64,000 bases of DNA from Chryseobacterium sp. IHB B 17019 (GCF_001456155.1 NZ_CP013293.1:1612001-1676000), one strand, 5' to 3'; shown: positions 25,490-34,882, counted from the stretch's first letter. Made by a program: numbers and translations. The notes: a model not told the origin generated them from the letters alone.

Positions 25490-27557
25490 TAATTAAATCC
25501 GTTTTTTTATTCGTATTCGAAAAATCAATTCCATTAGGAAATAATTGATGCTTTACACCCTTAGTTGCTAACTGCTGAACAAATTTCATATTTGACAATT
25601 TTTTTTCGATATCTAAAATCCAGATATCAGATCCAAAGTCTCCTTCACCTTGATTTTTCATTTGCTCTAAAGCTTTTTCAGTACTATCAATTAGCTTATT
25701 TAGATTATCAATTTCATGCTTAGATCCGGTCAAATTTAGATTATTACAACCATTCCAACACTGCAAATGTTTTGGACATGGACTTAGGCTAAAATCATTA
25801 GAGCATGCACCAAAAGGAGTAATATGTAATGCATTTGTATGGGTACTAATAAATTCCTCAGCTATTACCAAACCTTGACTTTGTTTTAGTTTATGATAAG
25901 TATCTGTTAAATCTCCAATAATTGTTTTATCTCTAATACCTGTACGGAGAAAATTAATTTTCTCTGCAACTGAATTAAACGTAATAAAGTCTTTATGTAC
26001 TTGTGTTGTCTCTTTAACTGTTAAATGTTTATATACTGTATTTTGATCAATTAACTGCCTTCCTAATGCCAAAGCTTGGTTGATATTTGACATTCCTGCT
26101 AATTCATACAAAGTATTTCTCCAATGTCTTGGCTGGTGGCTTGTAATTTTTATTTTACTCCCATCTGCTTCTTTTAAACCACGTCTTTCAAAAATTGATT
26201 CTGTTTTAGAACCACTCCCTAATGCCGCATTTATATCTTCTAATGTCAACTTACAAGGAACAACTCGAAATGTGTTTGCTTTTCTCTTAAACCTAAATGC
26301 ACCTTCAAATTTTATAGAAAGTAAATCTCCAACTCTAAGAATTACTTTATTATTATCTTTCAATATGATGTTGCTTTCATATTTTTTGAAAAATAAATTT
26401 TCAATATCACCTGCTAAATAATAATGCTGGCATATTCTTTTTCCAGAATTATTAATGGGGTGCTTAATCTTTTTATCAATAGAATGTATTGGAATATTAT
26501 TCCTTTTTAAGTATAAACTAAGATTATACGTATTTTGAAATCCTAAATATTGCAATAATCTAACATCTGAAATAATTTCATCCTTGTCATATTTCCACAT
26601 TCGATTATATTGCTCTTGAAACTTTGCAACTTTTCGTACTTCTTCTGTAAGCACTTTTAAATCATTGACTGCTCGATATGCAAATTGGACATCCTGCTCT
26701 GCAAGCCAGTGAACTCGTGATTCAAATTTCTTCTCAGCATAATATCTTATGCCTACATCTTTAATTGGTTTCTTTTTAGCATCTAATATTATTTTCCCAT
26801 TCTCATCTTTTTTTTCTATTTCAACCCAACAATCATATGGAATATATGTTACCTCATTTGCTCTTTGTCCCATTGCAATTAGAAGGTCAATTGTTCTAAG
26901 AAGAATTTTTTCATCATTATTAATTGGTTTATTAGTACAAATTGCATAAGCAACCATTGCTTCATAAGAAGGAAGTTTTTCTTTACCTATTCTATCATCT
27001 TCAGAGTTTAATTCTGATAAACTTTTATAATCATGATAATAATGATTATTTTCCTCACAATTAATATAATTTATTGCTAGGGGAGTTATATCTAATTTGT
27101 CTAATAAGTCAGCTACTACTTTCAAATTAGCCGCTGCTTCATATATTTTTTTAAATTTATTTTCCTTTAAATCATCAATAACTTGATCGAAATGCCATTT
27201 TGTTAGCTGTACAGGGGAAACCTCATTTCTATTCTTCAAAACAACAGATAATTGTCTACATGCAATCACATAGTTTCTTATTGCCATAAATCCGACTTTT
27301 TTTGATCTATATAGATAGATTGCCAAAGCTTTTGTAAAATCACCAAATTCTTTCGGCATTTGAGAATCTAAAACTCTGGTTTTAAACTTATAAAGATTAA
27401 AATTAATGTGATGATCACTTCCTTTGTGAAACAGCCATTCTTTGGTATTCCATTGCATAGCATCCCAACTATCACTAATTGGGAGACTATTAAAGAATAC
27501 TTTTTCTTTCTCTACAAAATTTACTAAGTTTTCATAACATACATTTATATTATTCAT
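25476..27557 (-). CDS. Tyrosine recombinase of Tn554/RIT type (large subunit)
   Basis: A 693-aa intact ORF. Catalytic residues of a divergent tyrosine recombinase can be read: Arg in IAMGQRANEVTYIP, HQPRHWRNTLYEL with the His-x-x-Arg pair, and the probable nucleophile in NTVYKHL. The C-terminus has a cysteine cluster (CSNDFSLSPCPKHLQCWNGC), as seen in TnpB-type recombinases of Tn554. Its start overlaps the preceding recombinase by 8 bp and its end overlaps the accessory gene. It is the only one of the four genes without a frameshift. Target and orientation of the element are unknown. Confidence 0.75.
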   Translation of the reverse strand: MNNINVCYENLVNFVEKEKVFFNSLPISDSWDAMQWNTKEWLFHKGSDHHINFNLYKFKTRVLDSQMPKEFGDFTKALAIYLYRSKKVGFMAIRNYVIACRQLSVVLKNRNEVSPVQLTKWHFDQVIDDLKENKFKKIYEAAANLKVVADLLDKLDITPLAINYINCEENNHYYHDYKSLSELNSEDDRIGKEKLPSYEAMVAYAICTNKPINNDEKILLRTIDLLIAMGQRANEVTYIPYDCWVEIEKKDENGKIILDAKKKPIKDVGIRYYAEKKFESRVHWLAEQDVQFAYRAVNDLKVLTEEVRKVAKFQEQYNRMWKYDKDEIISDVRLLQYLGFQNTYNLSLYLKRNNIPIHSIDKKIKHPINNSGKRICQHYYLAGDIENLFFKKYESNIILKDNNKVILRVGDLLSIKFEGAFRFKRKANTFRVVPCKLTLEDINAALGSGSKTESIFERRGLKEADGSKIKITSHQPRHWRNTLYELAGMSNINQALALGRQLIDQNTVYKHLTVKETTQVHKDFITFNSVAEKINFLRTGIRDKTIIGDLTDTYHKLKQSQGLVIAEEFISTHTNALHITPFGACSNDFSLSPCPKHLQCWNGCNNLNLTGSKHEIDNLNKLIDSTEKALEQMKNQGEGDFGSDIWILDIEKKLSNMKFVQQLATKGVKHQLFPNGIDFSNTNKKTDLINGKK

Positions 27558-29027
27558 AATCTTTTATGTAGTTAATAATCTTTTTGACAGCAATAATTGT
27601 GTCTTCAAGCTGCCCAATTGTACGGTTATATTTTACATCCCCAGAACTAGTTCCTATATCAATAAATTTTTGGATATTTTCTTGTAATCCTTTTAATACT
27701 TTCTTATGTTCACCATCTTTAAAAGGATTAAATTTATCACATGTATAACAAGAATAAACTGGATTTTTGGGGCAAATCTTATCCAATGTACATCCACCTA
27801 TTTCACCAATATATTGCATACCAGCAATGCCTTTGACCCATTTTTCTTTTTCAATATCAGATTTATTGATAATCTTCCCCGTGGTGAACATTTTCATTAT
27901 ATCAATATAATTATTATTTTTCCCTAAAGCTCTCGTTTTTATTTCAGCAATTTTGGGGATAGCGGCAATGTATGCTCTTGCAGGAACAGTAGAGTTATGC
28001 CCCATTATATCGGCAATAATTTCAGCCGATGCACCTTGATCTGCTAATGACTGTGCAAGATTATGTCTAAGTGCTGTTGAAATTAACTCTATATCTTTTA
28101 AACCTTGAATAATCAATGAACCTATTTTATTTGAAGAATACCTCTTTTTTGTTTTAAATTAATGAATAGTGCATTAGAAGTGCTACCTAATTCTTTATTC
28201 ATAGAAATCAATTTACTAATTTCAAATCCTAGTTTAGAACTAACTGCCCTTGTTCTTTTATCATACTTTTTTAATGATATTTTCTTTGTCATTGTTAAAG
28301 TAATAGAATAATATATATTTTCATTTTTAAAAATTTTCAAATCTTCGTTATTAAGAACATAAATTTGTGACGGTCTAGGAGCAAGTTCAAAACAAAGTCT
28401 CATAAGTATTCGAATTTGTAAATCAAATGCTTTAGTTAAATCAACAGGCTGATTTAACTTATTAATTATTATTTTAATTTTAGAATCCTCAATATAATTT
28501 TGCCTTAGAAAAATATTTTGATATGGTATTTTTTTTGAAGCTTTAAAATCACAAATTATTTCAAAAGTTTCTTTGGTAAAGTTTTTTATATTCTGTACAA
28601 GACACCATTTATAAAATAATTTTAAAGAACAAAGTATATCTTCACAAAGACCTAAATGATAAATTAACAATTCTTTTGACCATGGAAAATTCCGTAATTC
28701 CGAACATTTGCTTAAGTAACGTATAAAGTAAATATCCATACTTACAACCGTGTAAGGAGACTTATTTTGTAATCTATAAAAAATATAACCTTTCAGTAAT
28801 TCTTTCAATTCATTAGAAAAATAGAACTTCCTCCAATCAAGCTTATAGATTCGTCCCTGCAAAGGCCACCTCCACAAGTCATCACGACAATAGCATTTTT
28901 TATCAATATCTGCAGGTGTATTGTTAATAAATATATCTTTACAGGTATTAAATTCATAGTTTGTTACTTCTGGTAATTGATTTTGAGATGAAGCAATAAT
29001 TTTATTATTTCCCATTATAATAATCAT
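27550..29027 (-). pseudogene. Second tyrosine recombinase with a frameshift
   Basis: The N-terminal half (from 29027) contains LMRLCFELAPRPSQIYVLN with the first catalytic Arg and runs to a stop at 28122. The C-terminal half, in the -1 frame, contains STALRHNLAQSLADQG and IIADIMGHNSTVPARAYI with Arg-His, His and Tyr. Joining the frames at a run of six A (minus strand, 28145-28150) gives LKQKKRYSSNKIGSLIIQGL, a natural continuation. The whole would be about 490 aa with a cysteine-containing tail (CTLDKICPKNPVYSCYTCDK). The break may be a mutation, a sequencing error or, less likely, programmed slippage. Confidence 0.7.
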
Positions 29028-30163
29028 TTATTCTATTAATGTTATGACTATTTGCTATTTCCCAAATATATTTACCAGCATATAGTTCAGGCATTCGGGA
29101 TGATGGTTTCCAGCCGCAAATTTGTTTTAGCTCATCTTTCGCTCTTTCTAGTTCAATATTTTTTTCTTCAACTAGATATTTTAAAAAATTATAAGCAAAT
29201 GTATGTCTTAGCTTATGTGGTGTTAACTTCTCTATATCTAATTCATAATTCATTAATTCATTGTTTATTTTATTAAATAAATATTGAATTGAACTTTTTG
29301 ATAGGGGATACCCGAACTTACTTATAAAAACAAAAGAGTGAATTATTTTTTTACTCTTAGTTTTATATACATTTCTTCTAAATGTAATTATGTAGTAATG
29401 CAGTAAATGTGATAATTCATCTGAAATATATAAAATTCGATTACTTTGTGAATTTTTTATCCGTGGCTTATCAAACCTTGTATCTAATAGAGTAGTGCCT
29501 TGTAAAATTTTAATATAAGAATTTTTTTTTCCAAAAATTATATCAGTTGTCTTTAAATTAAGTAACTCACCAATTCTAATACCCGTTTCTAATAATAATC
29601 TTATAATTAAGTAATCTTTAAATTTAGTACAATCTAATTTACTTTTATTTTCTAAAAAATTTAAAAGATCAACTATATAATTGTCTTCAATATTTTTAAA
29701 TCCTAAATTTTTATGCTTTTTATTTCTTTCCAAAAAAGAAAAAGTACTCTCAATTTTATTATAATAAATAATATAAAATTCTTTATTATCAAAATAATTT
29801 AAGCTTCTTGATAAATATCTCTTAAGTGCCCATATAAAATATTCTTTTAAAAGTGAAACATGATTATTATAAGCCTCATTTACTTAAGTTATATACCTGT
29901 AGATAATCAGTATAGAATTTTGATATTTTTTTTAACAAACAATCATAATCTCCATTGATTAACATTTCTTCTAAATTTAAGTTTTCCTCATTAAAGAAAT
30001 TTATTGCTCGTCTTATGACAGTACAGATATACGAAAGTCTCTTTTCAGAAAGATTAATTTTAGAAGAAATAATATATAAATTAGGTAAAAAGACCGGAGA
30101 GCCATCTTCATTTAAAAGTATTACTAATGACTTAGTTCCGATATTAATTACTCTGTTTTTCAA
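29005..30163 (-). pseudogene. First tyrosine recombinase (TnpA-like) with a frameshift
   Basis: The N-terminal SAM-like domain is coded from ATG 30163 and ends at TGA 29876-29878. The other frame then carries EAYNNHVSLLKEYFIWALKR and YLSRSLNYFDNKEF, continuing without a stop into the catalytic domain with TGIRIGELLNLK (Arg), LTPHKLRHTFAYNFL (His-x-x-Arg) and PELYAGK (Tyr). One extra A near 29879-29881 accounts for the shift. The joined protein is about 385 aa, the size of Tn554 TnpA. The 3' end overlaps the next recombinase by 23 bp. Confidence 0.7.
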
Positions 30164-30499
30164 TATATTAAATTTAATAAATATTTATTAAATTTAAATA
30201 CCTTATGAATATGAACAAAATAAACACTACATTTCATTTAACATAATATAAATTATAGGACTTTTTAAAATCCAGTATTTTGTTGTTTAAATACTTCAGA
30301 ATTCTATATTCTGTCTTTAAATAATAAAAAATCTTCCACACGCCCGCCAGATGATAATCTACCATATAAATAAAGTAAAAGTCAAAGGTTATTGCTGTAT
30401 TATTTTGATTTTGTGATAATTATCTCAATAATATAAATAGATTTATTGAACTGCAATTTCATTTAAATCAAAATATTTTAAAATTTTTTATACAAAATA

Positions 30500-30530
30500 T
30501 TGCGTAGTTAAATAACTTCATATAAATTTG
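30500..30530 (+). promoter_or_regulatory. Promoter of the arsR-type operon
   Basis: TTGC at 30500-30503, a 19-bp spacer, then TAAATTTG at 30523-30530, which fits the Bacteroidota TTTG-N19-TAnnTTTG pattern. The predicted start leaves a leader of about 10-15 nt before ATG 30549. Confidence 0.6.
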
Positions 30531-30545
30531 TAGTCAAATAACTAC
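30504..30545. promoter_or_regulatory. Two ArsR operator half-palindromes overlapping the promoter
   Basis: GTAGTTAAATAACTTC at 30504-30519 and GTAGTCAAATAACTAC at 30530-30545 are near copies 26 bp apart. The second is a palindrome with arms GTAGT/ACTAC. One fills the promoter spacer and the other abuts the -7 box, so binding by the encoded regulator would repress its own operon. Confidence 0.65.
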
Positions 30546-30548
30546 ACA

Positions 30549-30872
30549 ATGAATTTGAGACGAGATGTATTCCAAGCAATTGCCGATCCTACCAGAAGAT
30601 CTATTTTAATGCTTGTTGCAACGCAATCTATGACAGCGGGCGCCATTGCTTCAAATTTTGATACCGCAAGGCCAACAGTTTCAAAGCATCTACAGATCCT
30701 TACGGAATGTGAATTATTAAAACCGGAACAAAACGGCCGGGAAATCATCTACCATCTAAATCCAAGTAAAATGAAAGAAATTGCTGATTTTATAGAACCG
30801 TTCCGCAAAATGTGGGATGATAGATTCAACAAATTGGAAGACATCATGAAAAAATATCAGACAAAAAAATAA
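30549..30872 (+). CDS. ArsR/SmtB-like winged-helix repressor
   Basis: A 107-aa regulator starting [20 protein letters not shown], the classical N-terminus of the ArsR subgroup that pairs with SRPBCC (AHSA1) proteins. The HTH includes [20 protein letters not shown] followed by [10 protein letters not shown]. No metal-binding cysteines are present, so it is probably not a metal sensor. It is followed after 4 bp by the SRPBCC gene, then by YdeI-like, DoxX-like and DUF4256 genes in the same direction. Autoregulation through the two palindromes upstream is likely. Confidence 0.87.
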   Translation: MNLRRDVFQAIADPTRRSILMLVATQSMTAGAIASNFDTARPTVSKHLQILTECELLKPEQNGREIIYHLNPSKMKEIADFIEPFRKMWDDRFNKLEDIMKKYQTKK

Positions 30873-30876
30873 ATAT

Positions 30877-31353
30877 ATGGAACTTAAAACAAAAATTCAC
30901 GCCGAAGACGGAAAACAGGAAATCCTTATTACCAGGGAGTTTGATCTGCCTTTGGATCTGCTTTTCAGAGCCTACACTGAACCAGAAATTGTTGAACAAT
31001 GGATGGGAACAAAGGTGTTGAAAATGGAAAATAAACAACACGGCAGCTATCAGTTTGAAACTTCAAATCCTCAGGGTGATGTCGTTTTCAGAGCTAACGG
31101 AGCAATTCATGAGTTCGTCCCGAATGAAAAAATTACCAGGACTTTCCAGATGGAAAATACTCCGTTTCCTGTTCAGATTGAATTTTTAGAATTTGAAAAA
31201 CTGTCGGATGAAACCAGCAAAATTACAATTCAAGCCATTTATAAATCAGTAGATTTCAGGGATCAACATTTAAGATTACCCTTTGCACAAGGCATCAATA
31301 TGGCCCACAACCGACTGGAAGAAACGGTTAAGAAGTTGGAAGCTAGAAGTTAG
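30877..31353 (+). CDS. SRPBCC (AHSA1-type) domain protein
   Basis: The 158-aa protein has a single START-like fold of the activator of Hsp90 ATPase type: REFDLPLDLLFRAYTEPEIV and EQWMG near the N-terminus, a central NEKITRTFQMENTPFP and a C-terminal helix GINMAHNRLEETVKKLEAR. Such proteins bind small hydrophobic ligands in a deep pocket, with unknown substrates. Genes of this type are commonly coupled with an ArsR repressor and a DoxX protein, as here. The stop lies in a heptamer-like TTAGAAG repeat. Confidence 0.83.
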   Translation: MELKTKIHAEDGKQEILITREFDLPLDLLFRAYTEPEIVEQWMGTKVLKMENKQHGSYQFETSNPQGDVVFRANGAIHEFVPNEKITRTFQMENTPFPVQIEFLEFEKLSDETSKITIQAIYKSVDFRDQHLRLPFAQGINMAHNRLEETVKKLEARS

Positions 31354-31373
31354 AAGTTAGAAGTTTAGTAAAA

Positions 31374-31435
31374 TTATCTTTTATCTTTTATCTTTTATCT
31401 TTTATCTTTTATCTTTTATCTTTTATCTTTTATCT
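31374..31435. repeat. Heptanucleotide tandem repeat, (TTATCTT)~9
   Basis: Almost nine uninterrupted perfect copies of a 7-nt unit span 62 bp between the SRPBCC stop and the ATG at 31450. Copy-number change would alter spacing in the operon leader. A shorter 7-nt repeat, TTAGAAG, overlaps the preceding stop codon. Confidence 0.95.
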
Positions 31436-31449
31436 AAAATTTAAACATC

Positions 31450-32028
31450 ATGAACCCAAAAGTTGATTTTTTCTTTGATAAAGCCAAGCAATGGCAGAAA
31501 GAATTTGAAAAATTAAGGGCAATCGCTCTAGATACGGGACTTGAAGAAGAATTGAAATGGGGCTGCCCATGTTATACTTACCAGGAGAAAAATATTTTCT
31601 TAATTCACGGTTTTAAAGAATATTGTGCAATACTGTTCTTCAAAGGTGCTTTGCTGAATGATACTGATAATATCTTAATTCAACAGACTGAAAATGTGCA
31701 GGCAGCGAGACAAATCCGTTTTACCAGTTTAAAAGAAATTGTTGATTTGGAAAAAGTTATCAAAACTTATATGTATGAAGCTCTTGAAGTAGAAAAATCA
31801 GGCATAAAAGTTCCGATGAAGAAAACGAAAGAATTTGAAATGCCTGAAGAATTTCAAAAAAGACTAGACGAGAATCTTTTGTTGAAAGAAGCTTTCGAAG
31901 GCTTAACACAAGGAAGACAACGTGCTTACCTACTCTACTTTTCTTCCGCAAAACAATCCAAAACAAGAGAAGCAAGAATTGAAAAATATATTCCGGAAAT
32001 TCTTAACGGTAAAGGATTAAATGATTAA
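31450..32028 (+). CDS. YdeI/DUF1801-type protein
   Basis: A 192-aa protein made of a DUF1801 domain (KWGCPCYTYQEKNIFLIHGF, ending near residue 110) followed by the YdeI bacteriocin-protection-like tail (EEFQKRLDENLLLKEAFEGL then TQGRQRAYLLYFSSAKQSKT). E. coli YdeI is linked to resistance to antimicrobial peptides, but the mechanism is not settled. It belongs to the ArsR-led operon. The heptamer array lies immediately upstream. Confidence 0.8.
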   Translation: MNPKVDFFFDKAKQWQKEFEKLRAIALDTGLEEELKWGCPCYTYQEKNIFLIHGFKEYCAILFFKGALLNDTDNILIQQTENVQAARQIRFTSLKEIVDLEKVIKTYMYEALEVEKSGIKVPMKKTKEFEMPEEFQKRLDENLLLKEAFEGLTQGRQRAYLLYFSSAKQSKTREARIEKYIPEILNGKGLND

Positions 32029-32048
32029 AAATTTAAACAAATAAAAAA

Positions 32049-32447
32049 ATGGAAACACAAAACAAATCAGAAAAAAGAATTAAGATTATCTATTGGATTT
32101 TCACACTGTGGATGTCCTTGGGAATGATTTCCACAGCAATTGTACAATTGATGAAACACAAAGACGAGCTAGCCAATTTTACAAACCTCGGCTACCCTCC
32201 TTATCTGATGACCATCCTAGGAGTCCTGAAAATACTGGGTGTAATTGTTGTTTTAATTCCCAAATCACCGTTATTAAAAGAATGGGCGTATGCCGGCTTT
32301 TTCTTCGTAATGTCGGGGGCAGTCATTTCGCATATGATTGTCGGCGATTCTTTCGGAAGAACTTTTCCGGCGGTCTTACTGCTTGTTTTAGTAATTATTT
32401 CCTGGTATTTTAGACCAACGGATAGAAAAATTTTTCTTAAAAATTAA
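32049..32447 (+). CDS. DoxX-like membrane protein
   Basis: The 132-aa protein has four predicted transmembrane helices (about residues 11-33, 51-70, 79-97 and 103-121). The DoxX-type motif PYLMTILGVLKILGVIVVLI lies in the second helix. DoxX family members are small quinone-related or thiosulfate-oxidation membrane proteins; for this branch the role is unknown. It is the fourth gene of the ArsR operon, 20 bp after the YdeI gene. Confidence 0.83.
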   Translation: METQNKSEKRIKIIYWIFTLWMSLGMISTAIVQLMKHKDELANFTNLGYPPYLMTILGVLKILGVIVVLIPKSPLLKEWAYAGFFFVMSGAVISHMIVGDSFGRTFPAVLLLVLVIISWYFRPTDRKIFLKN

Positions 32448-32467
32448 ATCACTTATAAAAAATTAAT

Positions 32468-33025
32468 ATGAGCAAAAAGAACCTTACAGCAGAACAAAAA
32501 GAAGAGCTTTTAAAAGTTTTAAAAAGCCGTTTTGAAAAAAATATGAGCCGTCATAAAGAATTAAATTGGGAAAAAATTCAGGCAAAACTGGAAAATAATC
32601 CAGAAAAACTATGGTCATTAAACGAAATGGAGAAAACTGAAGGCGAACCTGATGTGGTTGAATACGATAAAAAAACGGATGAATATATCTTTTTCGACTG
32701 CTCTCCGGAAAGCCCGAAACGCAGAAGTCTTTGCTACGATTACCAGGCTTGGGAGGCCAGAAAAGCCAACAAACCGGAAAGTAACGTTATTGATAAAGCG
32801 TCTGAAATGGGTATTGAACTTTTAACGGAAGAACAATACCGCAAACTTCAGGAATTAGGAAAATTTGATCTTAAAACTTCAAGTTGGGTAAAAACACCGG
32901 CCAATATTAGGGAACATGGCGGCGCAATCTTCTGTGATCGCCGCTACAACACGGTTTTTATGTATCATAATGGTGCAGATTCTTATTATGCAGCCCGAGG
33001 TTTCAGAGGTTGCCTGAAAGTGTAA
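32468..33025 (+). CDS. DUF4256 protein
   Basis: The 185-aa soluble protein carries the DUF4256 signatures LLKVLKSRFEKNM, WSLNEMEKTEGEPDVV, FDCSPESPKRRSLCYD and a C-terminal VFMYHNGADSYYAARGFRG. The family's function is unknown. It ends the ArsR operon, 20 bp after the DoxX gene. The next gene is 230 bp away and has its own leader. Confidence 0.85.
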   Translation: MSKKNLTAEQKEELLKVLKSRFEKNMSRHKELNWEKIQAKLENNPEKLWSLNEMEKTEGEPDVVEYDKKTDEYIFFDCSPESPKRRSLCYDYQAWEARKANKPESNVIDKASEMGIELLTEEQYRKLQELGKFDLKTSSWVKTPANIREHGGAIFCDRRYNTVFMYHNGADSYYAARGFRGCLKV

Positions 33026-33254
33026 TGAGTTATAAATTCTGCGTTATGAGTTGTGAATTTTCATGACTCTTATAATTTAAAATATCAACTGATTTACTTA
33101 CATTATAAAAATTTATTTATAAATCCGGGCTTCATTAAATGTTTATACCATGCATTCTTTAAAATCAAATGTTATTTTTATTTCCATTAAATGTTTTTGA
33201 TAAAAATAGTATTGCTATTTTAGCATAATAAAATTTAATTTAATAACAAGGAAT

Positions 33255-33758
33255 ATGAAAAAATTAATCTTATTAAGTTCATTGTCAGTTTTCTTGCTGA
33301 ATTGCAATAAAAAAACGGAAGCACCTGTTGCTGAGACATCTACACCGGATACTACTGTTGCCACAACAACGACTGCGGATACACTGGGTACAAAATCTCT
33401 TTGCTACATGGGAGTGACAGGGAAAGACACCGTTTTTGTAACTATTGATGATAATCTGGGAACTATTACCGGAAAAATGGCTACAAAAAACAGTGCAAAA
33501 GACAGTAATAAAGGGGATTTATCCGGGATAAAATCAGGGGATACGCTTAAACTGACTTACGAATTCGCGGCCGAAGGAAAAACCGGGAACAAAAATGATA
33601 TCTATTTCCTCCAGACCAAAGATGGCCTGACTGAAGGAATCGGGGAAAGAGATGCTGAAACAGGAACCAAATACGCCAATGACAGTAAGATAAAATATCA
33701 GGGCGGTAGAAACCTTAAAGCTGCTGATTGTAATGTTGTTACAAAGGCTTTAAAATAA
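33255..33758 (+). CDS. Lipoprotein, 167 aa
   Basis: A signal peptide with lipobox-like LLNC puts the lipidated Cys at residue 17, followed by a Thr/Ala-rich linker (about 20-45). The remaining domain (SLCYMGVTGKDTVFVTIDDN and after) is beta-rich with two more cysteines. Similar Chryseobacterium lipoproteins are annotated only as hypothetical. A terminator follows. Confidence 0.75.
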   Translation: MKKLILLSSLSVFLLNCNKKTEAPVAETSTPDTTVATTTTADTLGTKSLCYMGVTGKDTVFVTIDDNLGTITGKMATKNSAKDSNKGDLSGIKSGDTLKLTYEFAAEGKTGNKNDIYFLQTKDGLTEGIGERDAETGTKYANDSKIKYQGGRNLKAADCNVVTKALK

Positions 33759-33765
33759 CAAATTA

Positions 33766-33798
33766 AAATTGGTGGTTGTAAAAAGCCACCAATTTTTT
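33766..33798. terminator. Terminator between convergent genes
   Basis: AAATTGGTGG at 33766-33775 pairs with CCACCAATTT at 33786-33795 and is followed by TTTT; it serves the lipoprotein gene and possibly the convergent aldolase gene. Confidence 0.8.
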
Positions 33799-34829
33799 TA
33801 TAATTCTCTCTTAATAATTTCAATAAAATCGTTTACTGGCTCATCACCGGTACTCCAGGAAGTAATGAGACGAATGGCGGAAAAATTTTCATCAATTTTC
33901 TTCCAAACATAAAATTCAAACTTTTCAGATAATTTTTGAATTAAATCATTACTTAAAATTGGAAAAATCTGATTGGTATATGTCTCTGAAAGGAACCGCA
34001 CTCCCCTTTCTTCCATAGCATGTTTGATTTTCATGGCCTGCTGATTGGCATGGCTCGCCAGATCGAAATACAAATCATTTTTCATCAGTTCCAAAAACTG
34101 GATTCCGAGCAGTCTTCCCTTTGCCAGCAACGCGCCTTTTTGCTTAATATTAAAAGCAAAATCCTGTTGAAGATCCTGATTATTAATGACAATTGCTTCT
34201 CCTATTAAAGCTCCGTTTTTGGTTCCGCCCAGGTAAAAAATATCAGTCAGTGCTGCAACATTTTCTAATGTCAGGTCATTGATTTCAGAAGTTAAAGCAT
34301 GCCCCATTCTCGCTCCATCCATGAACAAATAAAGATGTTTTTCCTTACAAAAATCTGATAATTCTTTTAATTCTTTTAGCGTATAAATCGTTCCCAACTC
34401 CGTAGAATTCGAGATATAAACCATCTTCGGCATTACCTGATGCGGAATATTTCCGTGGCTTTCCAAAACAGGAATAATATCTGCAGGAGTCAGCTTTCCA
34501 TCCTCCTTTTCAATACTCAATATTTTGTGTCCTGTTGCTTCGATGGCACCGGTTTCATTATTTAAAATATGTCCTGTAGACGCAGAAATTGCGCATTGAT
34601 AAGGTTTTAAAACAGAGGAAATTACAATTAAATTAGCTTGCGTTCCTCCCGAAACAAAATAGATTTCAGAATTTTGACTGTTGATTTTTTTCCTGATTAA
34701 TTCTTTCGCCTGTAAAGAATACTCATCTTCGCCGTAGCCCGTCTGCTGATCAAGATTATGCTGTAAAAGTGATTGTAAAATAGCAGGATGACAACCTTCC
34801 GAATAGTCGTTTTTAAATGAAAATTTCAT
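33798..34829 (-). CDS. Low-specificity L-threonine aldolase-like PLP enzyme
   Basis: The 343-aa protein belongs to the beta-eliminating lyase family. The cofactor lysine is in FYLGGTKNGALIG, the aspartate in YLFMDGARMGHAL and the N-terminal signature in FVSGGTQANLIVISS (PLP phosphate loop). It likely cleaves threonine or allo-threonine to glycine and acetaldehyde, although related enzymes act on other beta-hydroxy amino acids. It is divergent from the DtxR-type gene, with an 84-bp gap. The stop lies against a bidirectional terminator. Confidence 0.85.
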   Translation of the reverse strand: MKFSFKNDYSEGCHPAILQSLLQHNLDQQTGYGEDEYSLQAKELIRKKINSQNSEIYFVSGGTQANLIVISSVLKPYQCAISASTGHILNNETGAIEATGHKILSIEKEDGKLTPADIIPVLESHGNIPHQVMPKMVYISNSTELGTIYTLKELKELSDFCKEKHLYLFMDGARMGHALTSEINDLTLENVAALTDIFYLGGTKNGALIGEAIVINNQDLQQDFAFNIKQKGALLAKGRLLGIQFLELMKNDLYFDLASHANQQAMKIKHAMEERGVRFLSETYTNQIFPILSNDLIQKLSEKFEFYVWKKIDENFSAIRLITSWSTGDEPVNDFIEIIKREL

Positions 34830-34882
34830 AAAGTAAAATTAAAAAAAGTTCATTTAACAAGCGTAAATAATTAATAATATTT

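Larger units (their letters stand above)
25095..30163 (-). mobile_element. Tn554/RIT-like recombinase-in-trio element core
   Basis: Three different tyrosine recombinases and a coiled-coil accessory gene lie in one minus-strand operon, each overlapping the next by 8-23 bp. That organisation is the hallmark of Tn554-type and RIT (recombinase-in-trio) elements. Outer ends were not located; no matching terminal repeat was found near 30164-30548. The rod-like element at 24861-25021 lies directly after the last gene and could be related to one end. Confidence 0.65.
30164..30548. other. AT-rich intergenic region at the right edge of the island
   Basis: No gene was found. Most is very AT-rich; a short GC-rich patch, CACGCCCGCCAG (about 30338-30349), stands out and may mark the island boundary. 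The right end holds the promoter and operators of the ArsR gene. Confidence 0.4.

Noticed and set aside
28145-28150. Certain programmed ribosomal frameshift
   Set aside because: The slippery heptamer is not canonical in the zero frame and no stimulatory structure was seen; two neighbouring genes also have frameshifts, which points to decay or sequencing error.
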